A stretch of DNA of 64,000 bases from Heligmosomoides polygyrus polygyrus (GCA_947396885.1 OX377201.1:4631879-4695878), one strand, 5' to 3'. Numbered from the stretch's first letter, positions 19,738-32,668 are shown. Made by a program: numbers and translations. Notes: generated from the sequence alone by a model not told the origin.

Positions 19738-22700
19738 ATGGCTGCGGAGGAGACACCACTCGTTCGACAACATGGAATCGGGTAACTTCCTTCATTCCTT
19801 CTTTGAACAGAACTGATAAAAGAGCAGCTCATGCTTTAGAATTGCAGTTCCAGCGCGACCTACAACCTGATTAACTTCCTGAATGGCATGATTGGACCGG
19901 GCTGTTTTTCGGTGGCGATGGCGTTCAAGCAAGGCGGATTGTGGGTTGGTTGGAGTATTTAGACGTAGAGTGTTTTGCCTAATCTTAAACGACTATATAA
20001 TGGTTTTAATCACTTACCCTGCCAATTCTATTTAAAAGATAGGCACAATTAAAATCCCAAAATAGCGAATATATAGTTGAAAAGTTCAAAAAAGTAAATT
20101 AACAAGTATAAAGCAACGCTTTTCAGATGGCTTTCTTCCTGGTATTCTTCCTTGGATCAATCAGCACCATTTCGATGCATAAAATAGTAAAGTGTTCCCA
20201 GTATCTTTCACGATTGTGAGTTCAGTCTCGTTCTTCCAATATTCTGTAGGGAACACGTAACAACTACATAGTGCTCTTACCTTTTCCAAAACAATATGAT
20301 GACCAAGCCTTCTTTAGAGAAGGAAACTCCTATTTGGACTATGGAGACATGGCGGAGGCTGCCTTTAGAAACAGCGTCTACCCGTTTCTAGTTCAGCATA
20401 AACACAAGGCGAAGTTGGTTTGCGAAATAATTATTTGAACTGAAAGGTTTCCTGTCTAAAACTTTTCATATATAAAGAGCTAGTTTTACGAGAAAGTTTT
20501 TAGTATTTCTATTACTTCTATGGAAATATAAATTCAATAAAAGTTTTGAAATTTACAGAAATGTATTCACTTTTTTTGCCGCTTGGAGCGCAGTCGGGGA
20601 AGGCGCCGGCTGTCGCCTGCATCCGATACCAGGTTCCTGGTTCGGAATTTCCGCCCAGGCCAACCAAGCCTTCTAGCCCTCCGGGGTCGGTGAATGGGTA
20701 CCAGACTTGTCTGGGAAGGATAGAGCACTGACTTGTACATCGGCTGACCACCGCAAGTCATTGTATGGAAAAATACGCATTCAACACGCCTCCACGACAT
20801 TCCCTAGAAGTAGAATGCGTGGCGCATCCCAAAGAGGATTGAATAACGCTGTCCTTCATCCTTTATCCTTTATTCACTTTTTGTGGGAGCTGAAATTAAG
20901 TATAATTTCTCAAAGAAAGTCATAGTGAATTTTCTTAGAACAAATATTTAGTTGTCATTTTTAGAGAGTGTCTAATTGAATTTGCAAGAGGTGCATTTTG
21001 GTTTCGAAGATGTTCGGTTTGATTTCTGATTGACATTGAGAGGTGTCCTGTTTGCTTTGAAATGCGTTCATTTCATTATGAAAAGTGTCGAATATCGCGC
21101 GAAGATGGTTCGCTATATAGTTGTGCTCGAATGGCCTATTCATTTACGTATTCGAGTGACTTTCGTTTCGAATTCGAATATTCGAATCAATATTCTAACC
21201 TGAATACCCTAATAAATTTTTGAATTGGAATAAAGATAAATAAAGGATAAATGAAGACGTTGCTCAATCCCTTTTGGTATGCGCCACGCATTGTTCTTCT
21301 CAGGGATGTTGTGGAGTTGATTTGAAGGTGTATTTGACCATACAATGACTTGCGGTGGCCAGCCGATGAACAAGTCAGCGCTTTGTCCTTCCCAAACAGT
21401 CTGGTACCAATTCACCAAACCCGAAGGGATGGGTGGTTTGGTTGGACTGGACGGGAAATCCGAACCAGGAACCTGGTATCGGGTACACGCAGCAGCCGGC
21501 ACCTCCCCCGATTGCGCTACACGCGCCCTTCAAGTTTGAATATTCATCAAATTGCCTTTTTCGAATGTACTAGAATTCAAATATTCAAGAGATCAGCTTT
21601 TTGGAATGTATTAAAATTCGAGCATTCAAAAATCGGATAGTCCGGGGGAGGGGCCGCATAACTAAAAAGTATTATATGTAACAAATTCACTTGAGACTTA
21701 CCGAGTGGCTCCTACAGAACAACATGGGACCATAACCGAGAAAAAGCCACAAAGAAAAAAAAAACGAAAAATTGCATTTGTTGCGGTTGTAAGCCGACAA
21801 AGTTGTGTGCCCTCCTCACCGTGTTAAATCCTGGTTATAACGTGTCAGCCGGTGGTCAGCACGCGGCATGCCTCCATTCCGTCGTTCTTTGCCCGCCGAG
21901 ACGGTTGTGAACCTCGACGATTTTTTTATTTTTTCGTTTGTTAGTTCGTTTTTGGTTTCTTTTAGGTTCTAGCTCGTTCTCTAGGAGGCGCTCGGTAAGT
22001 CTCCATTCCTTTTGTTGCCTATTTTTTAGTTATGTGCCCCCCCCCGGAGTAGGATAGATCCCAAAAATCTACAGTTTTTGAATATACATATTCGAACTCG
22101 AATATTCGGAAGTTGTGAGCACTCGAAACAATTAGAATTTTCGAAAAAAATTTCAAAGCACAACTATCGTTTACAATAAGTAACAGAAAGAATTTTATAT
22201 AGCACGGAATTGTTTTTGTATTTGTTTTGTTTACTTCAGACGCAGATTAGATTCAATCACAAGCTTAAAAAACGAGAATACAAAACGCTATGAAAGTTAA
22301 GGTCATGAAAGCCATGCTTATAAATCCTTTCCCGGCAAGAATGGTTTATTTGAAAAAAAGAAAAAGCCAAAGTGTTAACAAAACCTTCAAAATCGCTAGT
22401 AATGTACGGTTTTTAGAAGGTTCCTGAATTTTTTTTGCGAGAAATCAACTGCTCTAAGCACATAAACTGTTTCCCTTATCAACAGGTAAAGTATTGCAGC
22501 GAAGGATCGAGCTAGTACCAGAATACTCTACGTTATCGTAGCCTCATTCTGACGTTTGGCAATTGAACATAGATTTTGAAAACCCTTTTAAACTGCTGTG
22601 ATCTACACAGCTCCGCAAATATTTTTTCTTTTTTAACGCCACTCGCTTCAGGTACTTCGTGAATGGCTGTCTAATTGCATTTCAAGTTGGCGTTGCTAGT

Positions 22701-25700
22701 GTCGCATACGTGTTTGTGGTCGAGCATATCCAAGAAGTAAGTGAGAACTTCCTCGCACAGTATTCGTCCAACATCAAAGAATTTGAACTGAAATTTACCC
22801 CTTATAGCAGGCCTTCAGTAAAATGATGCAATTCAGATTCTTCACTATTTCAAAGTTGGCTCTGGTCTCTCCACCACAGAGCTTTTGCTTATGTATACTG
22901 TACCTACTATTCTCATTAACTTTGTGCGATCAATCCGAGCTGTGACGTTTGTTTGCATGATCGGCAACGTCTTCATATTCGCCTCCATTGCACTCATACT
23001 TGAGGTGGCGCTTCTGAGATTCATTTGGAAGATTCTACCTGGCGCAATAGAAAAGGTTAAAATGAATTTGAAGGAACTCTTCGTTGCCGAGCATAATTGG
23101 AGGAGTCTTCCATGGGTCACAAGCTTTGATGGCGTGGTCGCCTCCGCCGGGTCACTGCTGTATTCATTCGAAGGGCAGGCTATGGTTTGTACGTCACAAT
23201 GATGACTCTTTCTGAGATCGTCACTATATTTTATGAAGGATTGGAACATGATAACAACGTCATTCAGGTCCTGCCACTTGAGAACAAAATGAAACATCCT
23301 GAAGACATGCAAGGATGGACCGGTGTTTTGACTACAGGTGAATTTTGCACATGTCTCAAGCAAAAATAACACCGTTTAACAAATGGTTCATAATTTATTG
23401 TGGAAAGTGGTCTAATTTTTAGAAAACAAATATTTTAAAGCGAACGCTATTAGTTTTGCCTTTCAGCCTTATTCAATACCAATAACGTTACGTGGGAAAC
23501 GTGGAACAAAGTAGAGGCCTCTCACTATACCCTACCAGGGTTCTAAGACAGACGTTAAATTCCGGTCCACAAATTTTTATTGACTTCTTACACGAAATAG
23601 TTTTGTTAAGTTTTCGGTAAGATTTTTAAAGTCTTTAAAAAGTGCAGATGATCGTACTGTTGTTTCAAACGAGAAGAAAAATCAGTGGACTCGTTTCACA
23701 TATATGCAACCCACATGTCAAGCAGTATGCTTTTTAAATCCAATTAAATATCCTTAAAATTAAAATGAATGTTATCAAATTAAACTAGGTTCTTTACAGA
23801 AAGGTTAAGATTAATTTTCAAGTTTGCAAATGATTTTGATTTCATTTTGAAACGCTGAATCTAGCAATTTTTCGATGTGGATGAAGAAGAGATTGCGCCA
23901 CGCACTCGTGTAGCCCACTGTGATTTTCATTTTACTGATAAAAATTTTGTTCGCGATCAATGCAGAAAAAAATTGTAAAACACAGACATAATTTTATTTT
24001 GCATTTTCAAGTAAGCTGCGCTCACAAGATCAACTAAAAATCGCAGATGAGTGGATGGCGCTATCTTCTCTCATAAATCACTAAAAAAATGCTGCCCTCT
24101 CCCACCTGCAATGGGCTTAAAACTATTCGTTTTCTTAAAAATAATAAGTACATAAATAGCTCACAATAATTCGAACTGTTTTTTTGGAAACTTTTTGGAA
24201 ACTGGTGAACTTTCCCACGGATCTCCCTCGATAGAGAGCTTTCGGGCTCTCTTGTTAAGAGGGATCTCGAGCTGCTTGTCGTAGGGCCACGTGGCGCGTC
24301 CCCGGGTGGTGGATAGGGGAATTAAACGCGAACCAAATGCGACCGTGTACTGCCCAGAGACGTAGGTGGGATGCATGGGATGGACTCCTTGCCCCTGCTG
24401 TGTCGGGTCGACGCGTTCCTTGGGCGTAGGAGCGGCATGTTCACAGTGTGCGCGGATGTGTCCGTGACGGTGCGGATTGTAACTGTGTCGGCCCGGCCAA
24501 AAGCTTGCACTCGGTAGACTGGGAGTACATCGTAAGGCGATTCGAGGCCGCCTCAAAAGTCTCGCCCCGTCCCTTCGGGCAGTCTGACTGGCTGCCCGGA
24601 GTACCCCGCCCGCACGACAGAGCCCGACTAGCTACCCGTGTGTACTCAATTCAAAAACAGCAGCACTAAAGGGCCTCATTCCCCTGACCCCGAAAGAGCC
24701 CCCATTTCTGCAGCGATGGGAAGGACGAGTACGGAGAGGCTGCTAAAATCTCAGGGCCTAACCAGGCTGCGCAAATTGAGAGGGACTAGGATGACGATCT
24801 CTACTTACAACGCCCGCACACTTGCATCGGAAGCATCCGTCGAGGGCCTGATGATGCAAGCCAGGAAGATCAAGTACGACGTCATCGGACTAACCGAGAC
24901 GAGAAGACACCAGCCCCTACACGCCGCCTACGACTCCGGAGAAGAACTGTTCCTCGGAACATGCGACAGCAGGGGAGTAGGCGGCGTTGGTGTCCTTGTC
25001 AACACGCACTTGGCCATGAACATCGATTCTACGAGCCTCTGACAACCCGAATCGGACGTCTGCGACTGAAGCGATGTGGCTCCGTGCCAGCTTTGACTGT
25101 ATTCGTCGCGTATGGCCCAACATCCGACTACGACGACGAAGAGGTCGAAGCCTTCTACGTGGCGCTGGAGAAGTTCTATATGGAAGATACTACAAGGTGA
25201 TTGTCGGCGACTTCAACGCCAAGATCGGACCGCGAAGGTCGCCGGAAGAACTTCACATCGGAACCCACGGTTTGGAGTGGAACGAGCAAGGTGAAAGACT
25301 GTCTGAGTTTATCATGTCGACCAAGACCATCCATGGAAACTCACAGTTCCAGAAGCCTCCCTCTCTACGATGGACCTGGGAATCTCCCGGTGGCCAGTTC
25401 CACAACGAGATCGACCACATCATCTTCAACCGCAAGTATTGCCTGACCGACGTCTCCGTTGTCCCCAAGTTCTACACGGGATCGGACCACCGCCTCCTTC
25501 GCGCGAGGTTCTGCTTTTCGCGTCAAGGAGAGAAGGCCGCGAAGTTCAAGAAGAGGAGTCCCAGAACGACCATCAACTGGGATCTCTACACCTCTCTTGT
25601 CGGCCTTTGGGAAGATGCCGTCATGGACAACGTCGACGAGGAATACGATCGCTTCGTGCACCATCTTCACGATAGTGCTAAGGAAGCCGAAGCTTGAAGA

Positions 25701-28700
25701 CCACCAAGAGACGCCTGTCTCTGGAAACTCTCGAGCTGATACGCCAGCGTGGAGCAGCACGAGCGTCAGGCAACTACCAACTGACGTCCGAGCTTGCAAA
25801 GCTATGCAGCGCGGCGATAAAGGAAGATCTGAAGGAGAGAAGGGCGGAAGTGTTGGCTGAAGCAGCAGAGGCAGGGCTGAGCATCCGCAATGCCCGCCGG
25901 AACTTCGCCAACTTCAAGACGAAGATGACCGGTCTCCGACGTCCTGACGGAACCGTCACCTCTTCCAGAAGGACCATGGAAAAAGTCATCCACGACTTCT
26001 ACTCCGATCTCTTCGATAGCCACGTCCACCTGCACCCATGCCATCTTCCGCAGGATGGATACGTCGTCCCCTCTGTTCTCCCTTCCGAAATCCGACACGT
26101 CATCTCGTCGGTGAAGAAACGTACAGCACCCGGTTCTGACAGGATCCGAGCTGAACACTTGAAGAACCTCCCGCCAGCGCTCATCAACACCTTGGCGCGG
26201 CTCTTCACACGCTACCTGTCCGAGTGCAAGGTTCCATCTCAGTGGAAGACCAGCAAGACCGTTTTGCTGTACAAGAACGGAGACGTGCACGACATTGGCA
26301 ACTATCGCCCGATCTGCCTGCTGTCCGTAGTCTACAAGCTGTTCACTCGAGTCATCCTGAATAGGATCAGCAGAACGCTGTACGAAGGACAGCCATGCGA
26401 ACAAGCAGGATTTCGGAGAGGATTCAGCACGATCGACCACATACACACCATTACGAAGCTCATCGAAGTGTCGCGAGAGTACAAGCTGCCGCTGTGCCTT
26501 ACGTTCATCGATCTGAAGAAGGCATTTGACTCCGTCGAGACTGAAGCGGTCCTCGAAGCCCTGCTCACTCAGGACGTTCCTACTCAGTACATCAGAGTCC
26601 TTCGAGAGCTGTACAGTGGATTCACGATCAAGATCTCTCCATTCTACAACGACGTCGTCATCGACGTAAGGAGAGGGGTTCGGCAAGGAGATACCATATC
26701 CCCGAAGCTCTTCAGCGCCACCCTCGAAAACGTCATACGCGAACTAGAATGGGAAGACATGGGAGTGAAGGTCGACGGCCAGCAGCTGCACCATTTTTTT
26801 TTTCGTTTCGCTGTTCATAACACCGAGCATCAGCCAGTCGGAGCGAATGCTGACCGACTTCGATCGTATACGTGGGAACTTTGGACTGCAGCTGAATCTT
26901 ACGAAGACGATGTTCATGAAGAACGGACAAGTTTCTGATGCCCCATTCTCGCTCAACGGAACGAACATCTCCGAATGCTCCAGCTACGTGTATCTGGGTC
27001 GCGAAGTCAATATGGCCAACGACCTAGCGCCGGAGCTGAGCAGGAGGAAACGAGCGGCTTGGGGAGCTTTCAAGAGCGTCGAAGAAGTCGCGAAGAAGAC
27101 GAACAACGTCCGACTCCGTGCCTACCTATTCGACTCTGCCGTTCTTTCTGCCCTAACATACACCTCAGAGACCTGGGCTATACGAAAGCAGGATGAACAC
27201 GCGATCAGCGTCGCGCAGCGTGGAATCGAGAGGACGATGCTCGGAGTGACACGACTCACGCAAGTGAGAGAAGTCCTCCGGAGTTCCGAGCTTCGCCGAC
27301 GTTCGAATATCAGAGACGCTGTCGCGTGGGCCAAGTTGTCGAAAATTAGGTGGGCCGGCCACGTAATGCGCTTCGCAGACACCCGCTGTACGCGAGCCGT
27401 TACCGACTGGATTCCGCGGGATGTCAAGAGAACACCGGGACGCCCACCAACGCGTTGGTCGGACTTCTTCGTGAAAGACCTGAACGACCGATATGACGCT
27501 CTTCGTGTCCCTCGAGCGAGAAGGATCCGTTGGACCACTTTGGCACGCGACAGGAACGAATGGAGACGCTGCTGGCGCCCGCTCGAGCAAGTCGATGATC
27601 AACGGGACACCAGGTGATACAGGTGAACTTTAAATTTTAAATTAAAGTGAAACCAATTTCTTGAAATCGACTACATATTTGTTCTACCATTTTAAGGATG
27701 TTTCTTTTAGTACAATCTAGACGTCATCAGTTTCAATCTGATCACTTTGATTTCCAAGCTGCCCAATTTGACGTGTAATTTTGAAATTTCGATTTCAGAC
27801 TCATAGTGCCTCCTTATGACCTAAGGATTATCGGATAAGCTCGAGGAAGAGACATGGAGCGGGGGACACATCACCATATGGATCGCTTCCTCTCCAATTC
27901 GAGAGCACTCCATTTCAGCCCAACATCAATTTTTTAACCAACCTTTGCTACTTCACAATGATTTTATTTCCAAAAATTACCCTTAACATAGTATTAAATC
28001 GGAAGCAGCAAACTTCTTGACAGATCTACCATCAGTTATAAGCTCCTAAGAATTCCGTTAAAAATCCTTTTTCGAAATTTCTGTACTGTAATTTCTGTGT
28101 TCGACCTTTCGTTAAATCATATTTTAAAGGAAAATGACGTTATTTCGTTAAAGGCATTAATCATTAAATGTACAACCATGGTTCTGACATCGGTAGTGAC
28201 TTCAACGGCTTTTGTTAAGGAATGAGCCTTGTCACAATCATCTACACCTATTGCGGCTTCTTCGGCTACATCACTTACGGAGAATCAGTGGAAGGAAGCA
28301 TTACATTGAACCTACCGGAAACAAGGTAGGTGTGATTTTTCAACTTTGTTTCGGCCTATATTTATTTATTTATTTATAGATTTATTTCTACGAATACATA
28401 TGGCAACACGCAACAAAAGACAATCAGCGATAAAACACGCTGACGAGTTGAAAGTTCAAAAAAAGTTGAAGAAACGGCAATTTATCGAGTCATTAGATAA
28501 CTACATATCAACGAGCCTTTTACATTGGTTTAACGGTGATGGTAAATGTTGTTTTATGGAGAGCATCAGGAATTTAGAACCATCCGTTTGAGTAAACAAG
28601 GAAGCGCGTATATTATATTAGTTATAGTAGTTTACATTCCCCTTTCTATCTTGTAAGCCAGCCATCAGAGTGGCCACTCGGTCGCTTCACAACGGCTTCG

Positions 28701-30171
28701 CCGTAATAATAGCTTCTCATAATCAATTTTGGCTATGTCAAACCTATGTCATGCCTTCCGCAGAAAGAACACCTTAACTACGTCGATTGCGGCAAGTTAG
28801 AAAGAAACAGAAAAAGTGAACGACAACCACAAAAATGGATGATTTGATCAATATCGATTGTTGGCGATCGATACTTCAAAAATGAACTCCAGATTCGTGT
28901 TCAGCGACCTCGATTACCCCCAGTTCTAATGTTTCGAATCGCTTGAATGACATCCATAGAATCGATGATTTGATCAATATCGATTGATGACAATCGATAC
29001 TTCAAAAACGAACTTTAGATTCGTGTTCAGCGACCACGCTTACCCTCAGGGCTCAAGTTTCGAACCGCTTGAACGACAACAACAGAAAATCGATGATTTC
29101 ATCAATATCGATTGATGACGATCGATACGATAAAAACGAAATTCAGATACACACACTACTCCCTCATATATAGTAGGATTAGTAGGATAAGTTATTCAAA
29201 TTTTTAGTATCCTACCATATGTATATTGAATATTCTGTAGTTCATATTTGGTTCAAATACACTTTCATTCATAACAATTTTTATTTAATAAATCAATCTC
29301 TAGCCGCTTGGGACCTAATATTTTTTTTGAAAAGGTGAAAATATTCGGAGGTGAATAAAGAGAGTAAACGACCTTAAAAAAAGCCAAAGCCAGAACGTAG
29401 TTCAAAATTTTTTAGAACCTGAATCTGATCAAACCCTTCATCAAATTTCTACGTATTCTTGCAGGATTAATATGGTTGTGAAAATTCTGCTGGTATTCGT
29501 GGTCTTCTTCGGCAACGTCTTACAGCTTTACGTCATCATTGAGATGTTGTGGCCTAAATTGAAGGAGAAGTTGGAAGCGAAAAAGTGGCAGGCGACTAGG
29601 ATATTAGTTTTGGAATATCTATTCAGAGCCTGTGTAGTTTGCTTTGCAAGTGAGTTTAAAATGTTCTAACAGCAAACGCAGAATTATTTTTTCGGCATGT
29701 CTGCGCCGTGAAAAAATTCGTGTGTTTTTTTCTAACAAACAACTTTTTTCTTCAAAATCGTGCATTAGATACAGTGATAGCATAATAGGCTGCAGAAGCG
29801 CCCTAATTAATTAAATTTGTACATTCATAAAAGTAGGATGCTTCTTATAAGAAGAGAAAGTTTATGAGAAATACTTCGATTACATTACCTGACATAAACT
29901 CTAAGCAATTCCAGTGATGTGGGCGATTGCGATTCCGAATCTCAACGAGATCATTCCGTTTGTCGGTATTACTGCCGGCATGCTGCTGTCGCTCATCATT
30001 CCTTCTGTGATAGACCTCGTAGTGTTCTATCCTACTTGCTCAGAACACGGCACTGTTCTACAGCGAGTATGGCTGGTTGTCCATAACTTAGTACTCTTTT
30101 TAATCGGTTGTTTCTTCTTGGTTTCTGGCCTGCAAGCAAACATTGTTACACTTGTTAATAAATCACAGTAA
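19738..30171 (+). CDS. SLC36-type proton-coupled amino acid transporter, complete
   Basis: Multi-pass membrane carrier that moves small neutral amino acids with protons (family knowledge). Ten exons: 19,738-19,781, 19,848-19,944, 20,127-20,215, 20,318-20,413, 22,652-22,817, 22,882-23,184, 23,268-23,337, 28,220-28,325, 29,465-29,649, 29,915-30,171. All phases agree and give 470 residues, as in known family members. Motifs in order: [13 protein letters not shown] start, [10 protein letters not shown] (TM1), [54 protein letters not shown] with [42 protein letters not shown], and a C-terminal pair of membrane segments ([34 protein letters not shown]). Two exons use the donor GTTGGTT. Introns 4 and 7 hold SINEs and an RTE; intron 8 a tandem array. 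Which member of the nematode SLC36 set it is cannot be told. The acceptor of exon 2 may be 19,853. Confidence 0.93.
20576..20870 (+). repeat. tRNA-derived SINE copy in transporter intron 4
   Basis: Sense orientation, tail TTCATCCTTTATCC. TATTCACTTTTT flanks it (20,564-20,575 and 20,871-20,882). Confidence 0.92.
21236..21528 (-). repeat. tRNA-derived SINE copy in transporter intron 4
   Basis: Antisense copy with tail AAATAAAGGATAAATG at the left and GATTGCGCTACACGCGCCC (A box side) at the right. The surrounding sequence is rich in GAATATTCGAA-like palindromes. TTTGAAT on both sides may be a short target duplication. Confidence 0.88.
21640..22053. repeat. MITE-like TIR element in transporter intron 4
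   Basis: TCCGGGGGAGGGGC...CATAACTAAAAA at the left is matched inverted by TTTTTAGTTATGTGCCCCCC...CGGA at the right. A second inner pair (GAGACTTACCGAGTGGCTCC and GGAGGCGCTCGGTAAGTCTC) extends the arms to about 90 bp. No coding capacity. Confidence 0.75.
23860..24200. other. Intron sequence, nothing recognised
   Basis: AT-rich part of transporter intron 7 before the RTE element. No motif or repeat that I can name. Confidence 0.4.
24200..27640 (+). mobile_element. RTE-type non-LTR retrotransposon, nearly full length
   Basis: Sense insertion in transporter intron 7. A GC-rich 5' part (24,200-24,637) precedes the coding region; the 3' end is about 27,620-27,640, followed by a short AT-rich tail (ACTTTAAATTTTAAATTAAAG). 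The limits are estimated from the drop in GC content. The same family left fragments at 6.2-6.8, 53.0-53.4 and 61.0-61.8 kb. Confidence 0.85.
24638..27617 (+). pseudogene. RTE endonuclease-reverse transcriptase with frameshifts and lost catalytic site
   Basis: Endonuclease part: [38 protein letters not shown] (24,638-25,035), frameshift, then [12 protein letters not shown], frameshift near 25,190, [38 protein letters not shown] at 25,695-25,697 needs another shift; from 25,694 the reverse transcriptase is open to 26,938 ([71 protein letters not shown]). At about 26,790-26,815 the segment that should code for RFADDIVLIT is replaced by a T-run and has lost about a dozen bases, including both catalytic Asp codons. 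From about 26,847 another frame continues to a stop at 27,615 ([35 protein letters not shown]). Confidence 0.92.
28836..29150. repeat. ATCGAT-rich tandem array in transporter intron 8
   Basis: About 2.5 units of roughly 127 bp. Each starts near GATGATTTGATCAATATCGAT, then TTGATGAC-ATCGATAC, and ends with CGACAACAACAGAAAA-like text. The units begin near 28,838, 28,966 and 29,092. Each unit has two or three ATCGAT palindromes. Confidence 0.85.
30157..30162 (+). other. AATAAA inside the end of the transporter CDS
   Basis: The codons for the last residues (VNKSQ, stop) contain AATAAA, and AAAAAAG follows the stop. No other signal follows within 600 bp, so this may be the poly(A) signal of the gene. 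Confidence 0.4.
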
Positions 30172-30987
30172 AAAAGATTTCAGCGGAATCGTTGTCAAAT
30201 ACAAACTAAAGAAACACTTCACGGATTGAGAAATTTGTCCTCCTTGCCACGCGGTATGTGTTCACGATCAACTCCATCAATTATTTAATCGTCCTCAAAC
30301 TCGGGTAACTAAACCCAAATGCTGAAAATCTAGGCGACATGCAATCGAGCAGGTTAATCTATAACACGACACATGCAAACGAAACGAAAAATCAACAAGA
30401 ATAAGACAAAAACTCACCCTAGAACGAAAAGCCGGATGCTGTGGAACTGATCCTCTCCTCGACCAAAGGTGTTTTTATAAAGAGAGTCGAGGCGCTCCCA
30501 GCCTATCAGCTATCATCGCAAGGCAAACAGTTCACAGTTTTCTTCACCTGTGCAAGCGTTAAATTCTTTTCCAATCGGAAGCTAGATCTCCTCGCGCAGA
30601 ACTTTGTTGTGAGGAAACGCTTCTGCGATACGGATACGGTATGAAGTTGTAAATTAGTTTTTTTTGGTTGTTATTTACAGTCGCAACAAAAAGGAAAAAA
30701 GATAAGGAATGAAGACCCGCATTAGTTGTATTACTTATTTGTTTATTTATTTATTAATGGCTGCACCTAAAGTGCGCCACAAACACCAACCAATCAAGGG
30801 AAACCTAATGACAATAAAATACAATGCTTAGCTTAAAAGAAACACCATCAACGATGTCGTGAGCCACATTGGATAACACTATGTACTGCAAAAGAATGAA
30901 AAAAATGTCTTTGCATGTTTTGGCACATTTGCTTAAGCCTGGAGTGACTGGTAGAGAGCTATATGTTGTTACAGGATGTTTTGTCTC

Positions 30988-31120
30988 CGGGCAGCGATGT
31001 GATTTCGCCTTACACCACCGGATATCGCGGATGTTACATGCGGTCAAACAGCGCCAGTGGTGTAAGGCGAACATCGCTGTCCGGAAAGCAGAAGATGCGG
31101 GTTTGAGTCCCCCTGGCGCA
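30988..31120 (+). repeat. tRNA-like hairpin element
   Basis: Two parts overlap. An inverted repeat pairs 30,988-31,018 with 31,057-31,084 (GTGGTGTAAGGCGA / TCGCCTTACACCAC and ACATCGCTG). From 31,051 to 31,119 a tRNA-like fold is possible: terminal stem GCGCCAG/CTGGCGC, D-like arm, a CCGGAAA loop in the anticodon position and a T arm with GGGTTTGAGTCCCC (B box). The T33 of true tRNAs is C here, and the total is short, so this is a tRNA relic or SINE head rather than a working tRNA gene. Confidence 0.5.
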
Positions 31121-31481
31121 AAAGTTTTGATCGCATCAAAACATACTTTAACAACATATGTCTTTGCAGATTATTCAGAACTTTCGGAGCAAAGGACTAG
31201 AAAAATATTTCCCAACAAAACGAAAGCACAGCAAAACATAAGGTTATGTCAAGTTCTTTTAAACGAAGTTGACTAAAATTAATGAAAATTTATATTGGCA
31301 TCGAAAGTGCAGGCGTTGGCATTCAGTATAACTACGGTGAATGGAGAAGTCATTTTCGAGCATCCTTGACGAAGAGGAAACACCGAGGAGTCCGGTCCTA
31401 TATCTGGTCGTATCAAGACGAGCAGTTGCTGCGTTAAGTTAACTGAAAACGATGCTTCCCTAGAAACTGAAGGGGATGTCT

Positions 31482-31708
31482 AAGAGATTCGTCATGCATT
31501 ATACTTCGCCGGTAAGCCGTGGAGGCAGAATGTATGCGTGTCTGGTCTGTGCAATGAGTTGATGTGACCAGTCGACGATCATGTCGGTGCTTGTTCTTCC
31601 GGAATGTTCGGTGTCATTTCACCACAGAAAAGGCTAGGATGGCTTACGTGAGGAATCCGAACTAAAGACTTAGATTTTGGACTTCTTCCGACTGCGTCAC
31701 CACGCCTT
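31482..31708 (-). repeat. Old, diverged tRNA-derived SINE copy
   Basis: GTGGAGGCAG, GTGTCTGGTCTGTGCAATGA, GGAATCCGAAC and TTCCGACTGCGTCACCACGC follow the same order as in younger copies, with heavy divergence and gaps. Confidence 0.6.
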
Positions 31709-32668
31709 CACCAAGTTAAAGCAAATAGCAAAAAGAGTCAACACAAAACAGTGCCAAAGCGACCGCAAAAAAAAAGTGTGTTGAAGATTTAGTATGCATG
31801 CCATCTATGTGGGTGGGTTCGAGTGATAACCCAGATTCAGTATTTTTAACGAGACACCGTTCTACTGAAGACCTTTTACTTATTTATTTATGTCAAGCTG
31901 ATCAGATTCAACGTAGCAATGGACTGATGCAAAATTTTATTAAACGTCAAACCACTGTCTTCAGCTTAGACACCAGACTCGATTGATGGGCGTCATACTC
32001 TGAGCTGTCGAAACGTTCATTGTTCGCCACCGTCCGTCAAAGTCACACGTGAGAAAGGCAGTCGGGACACCTGCGACAGATTCTGTTGTCGCATTGATAC
32101 CGAGATTGAACTAAAATAGAAGATCGTTAGAGCTAACTTCTACTAATCACTATCTTTAGATTCGATTCAACAGCTACGATTCTGTCAGACAGAAGCGTGA
32201 AATATGTGACGTGCATTTCTGCCTTATTTCCCTATATGCCTGGAGTAAACTTAACCCCTGTTCAATAGAGATGAAGAATGACATATTATACAAAAATCGC
32301 ACATACCTGCATAAAGCTTGCTGGCCTTACTGGGCAGGTGACCCTTAGTTCAGTACAGTTTGAGACATCTGGCGGACTTGGGCTGGAATGCAGTGCTGTT
32401 ACCAAAGTCAGTAATTCAGCAACTTAAGACAACGGTGATTTCACAGTGTGTTGCGACTTGCAAACTCTTGTGTCTCTCGGTCCTCCGCGGGCGTCCAGGC
32501 CCGCAGTGAACCCCGATGAGGCACCTCATCGCGCGGCCTGCCCCCGCCTCCCCCGACATCGATCAAAAAGCGCTCATTTGAACGGACATTACCTCTCTCC
32601 GCGCATAGTCGGCAGTTCAGTCTACGCCTGCACCCACCGCGCTCGGGGGCGCGCCTTCGCCCCCGTTT
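31709..32668. other. No gene recognised
   Basis: Mixed sequence; the part from 32,440 is GC-rich and looks repeat-derived. No coding motif or splice-framed exon was found. Confidence 0.4.

Noticed and set aside
24161..24556. Minus-strand open frame of 131 codons in the 5' part of the RTE
   Set aside because: Antisense to the GC-rich RTE leader; no motif, and the region has low stop density because of composition.
25802..26686. Minus-strand open frame of 294 codons
   Set aside because: Shadow of the RTE reverse transcriptase on the other strand.
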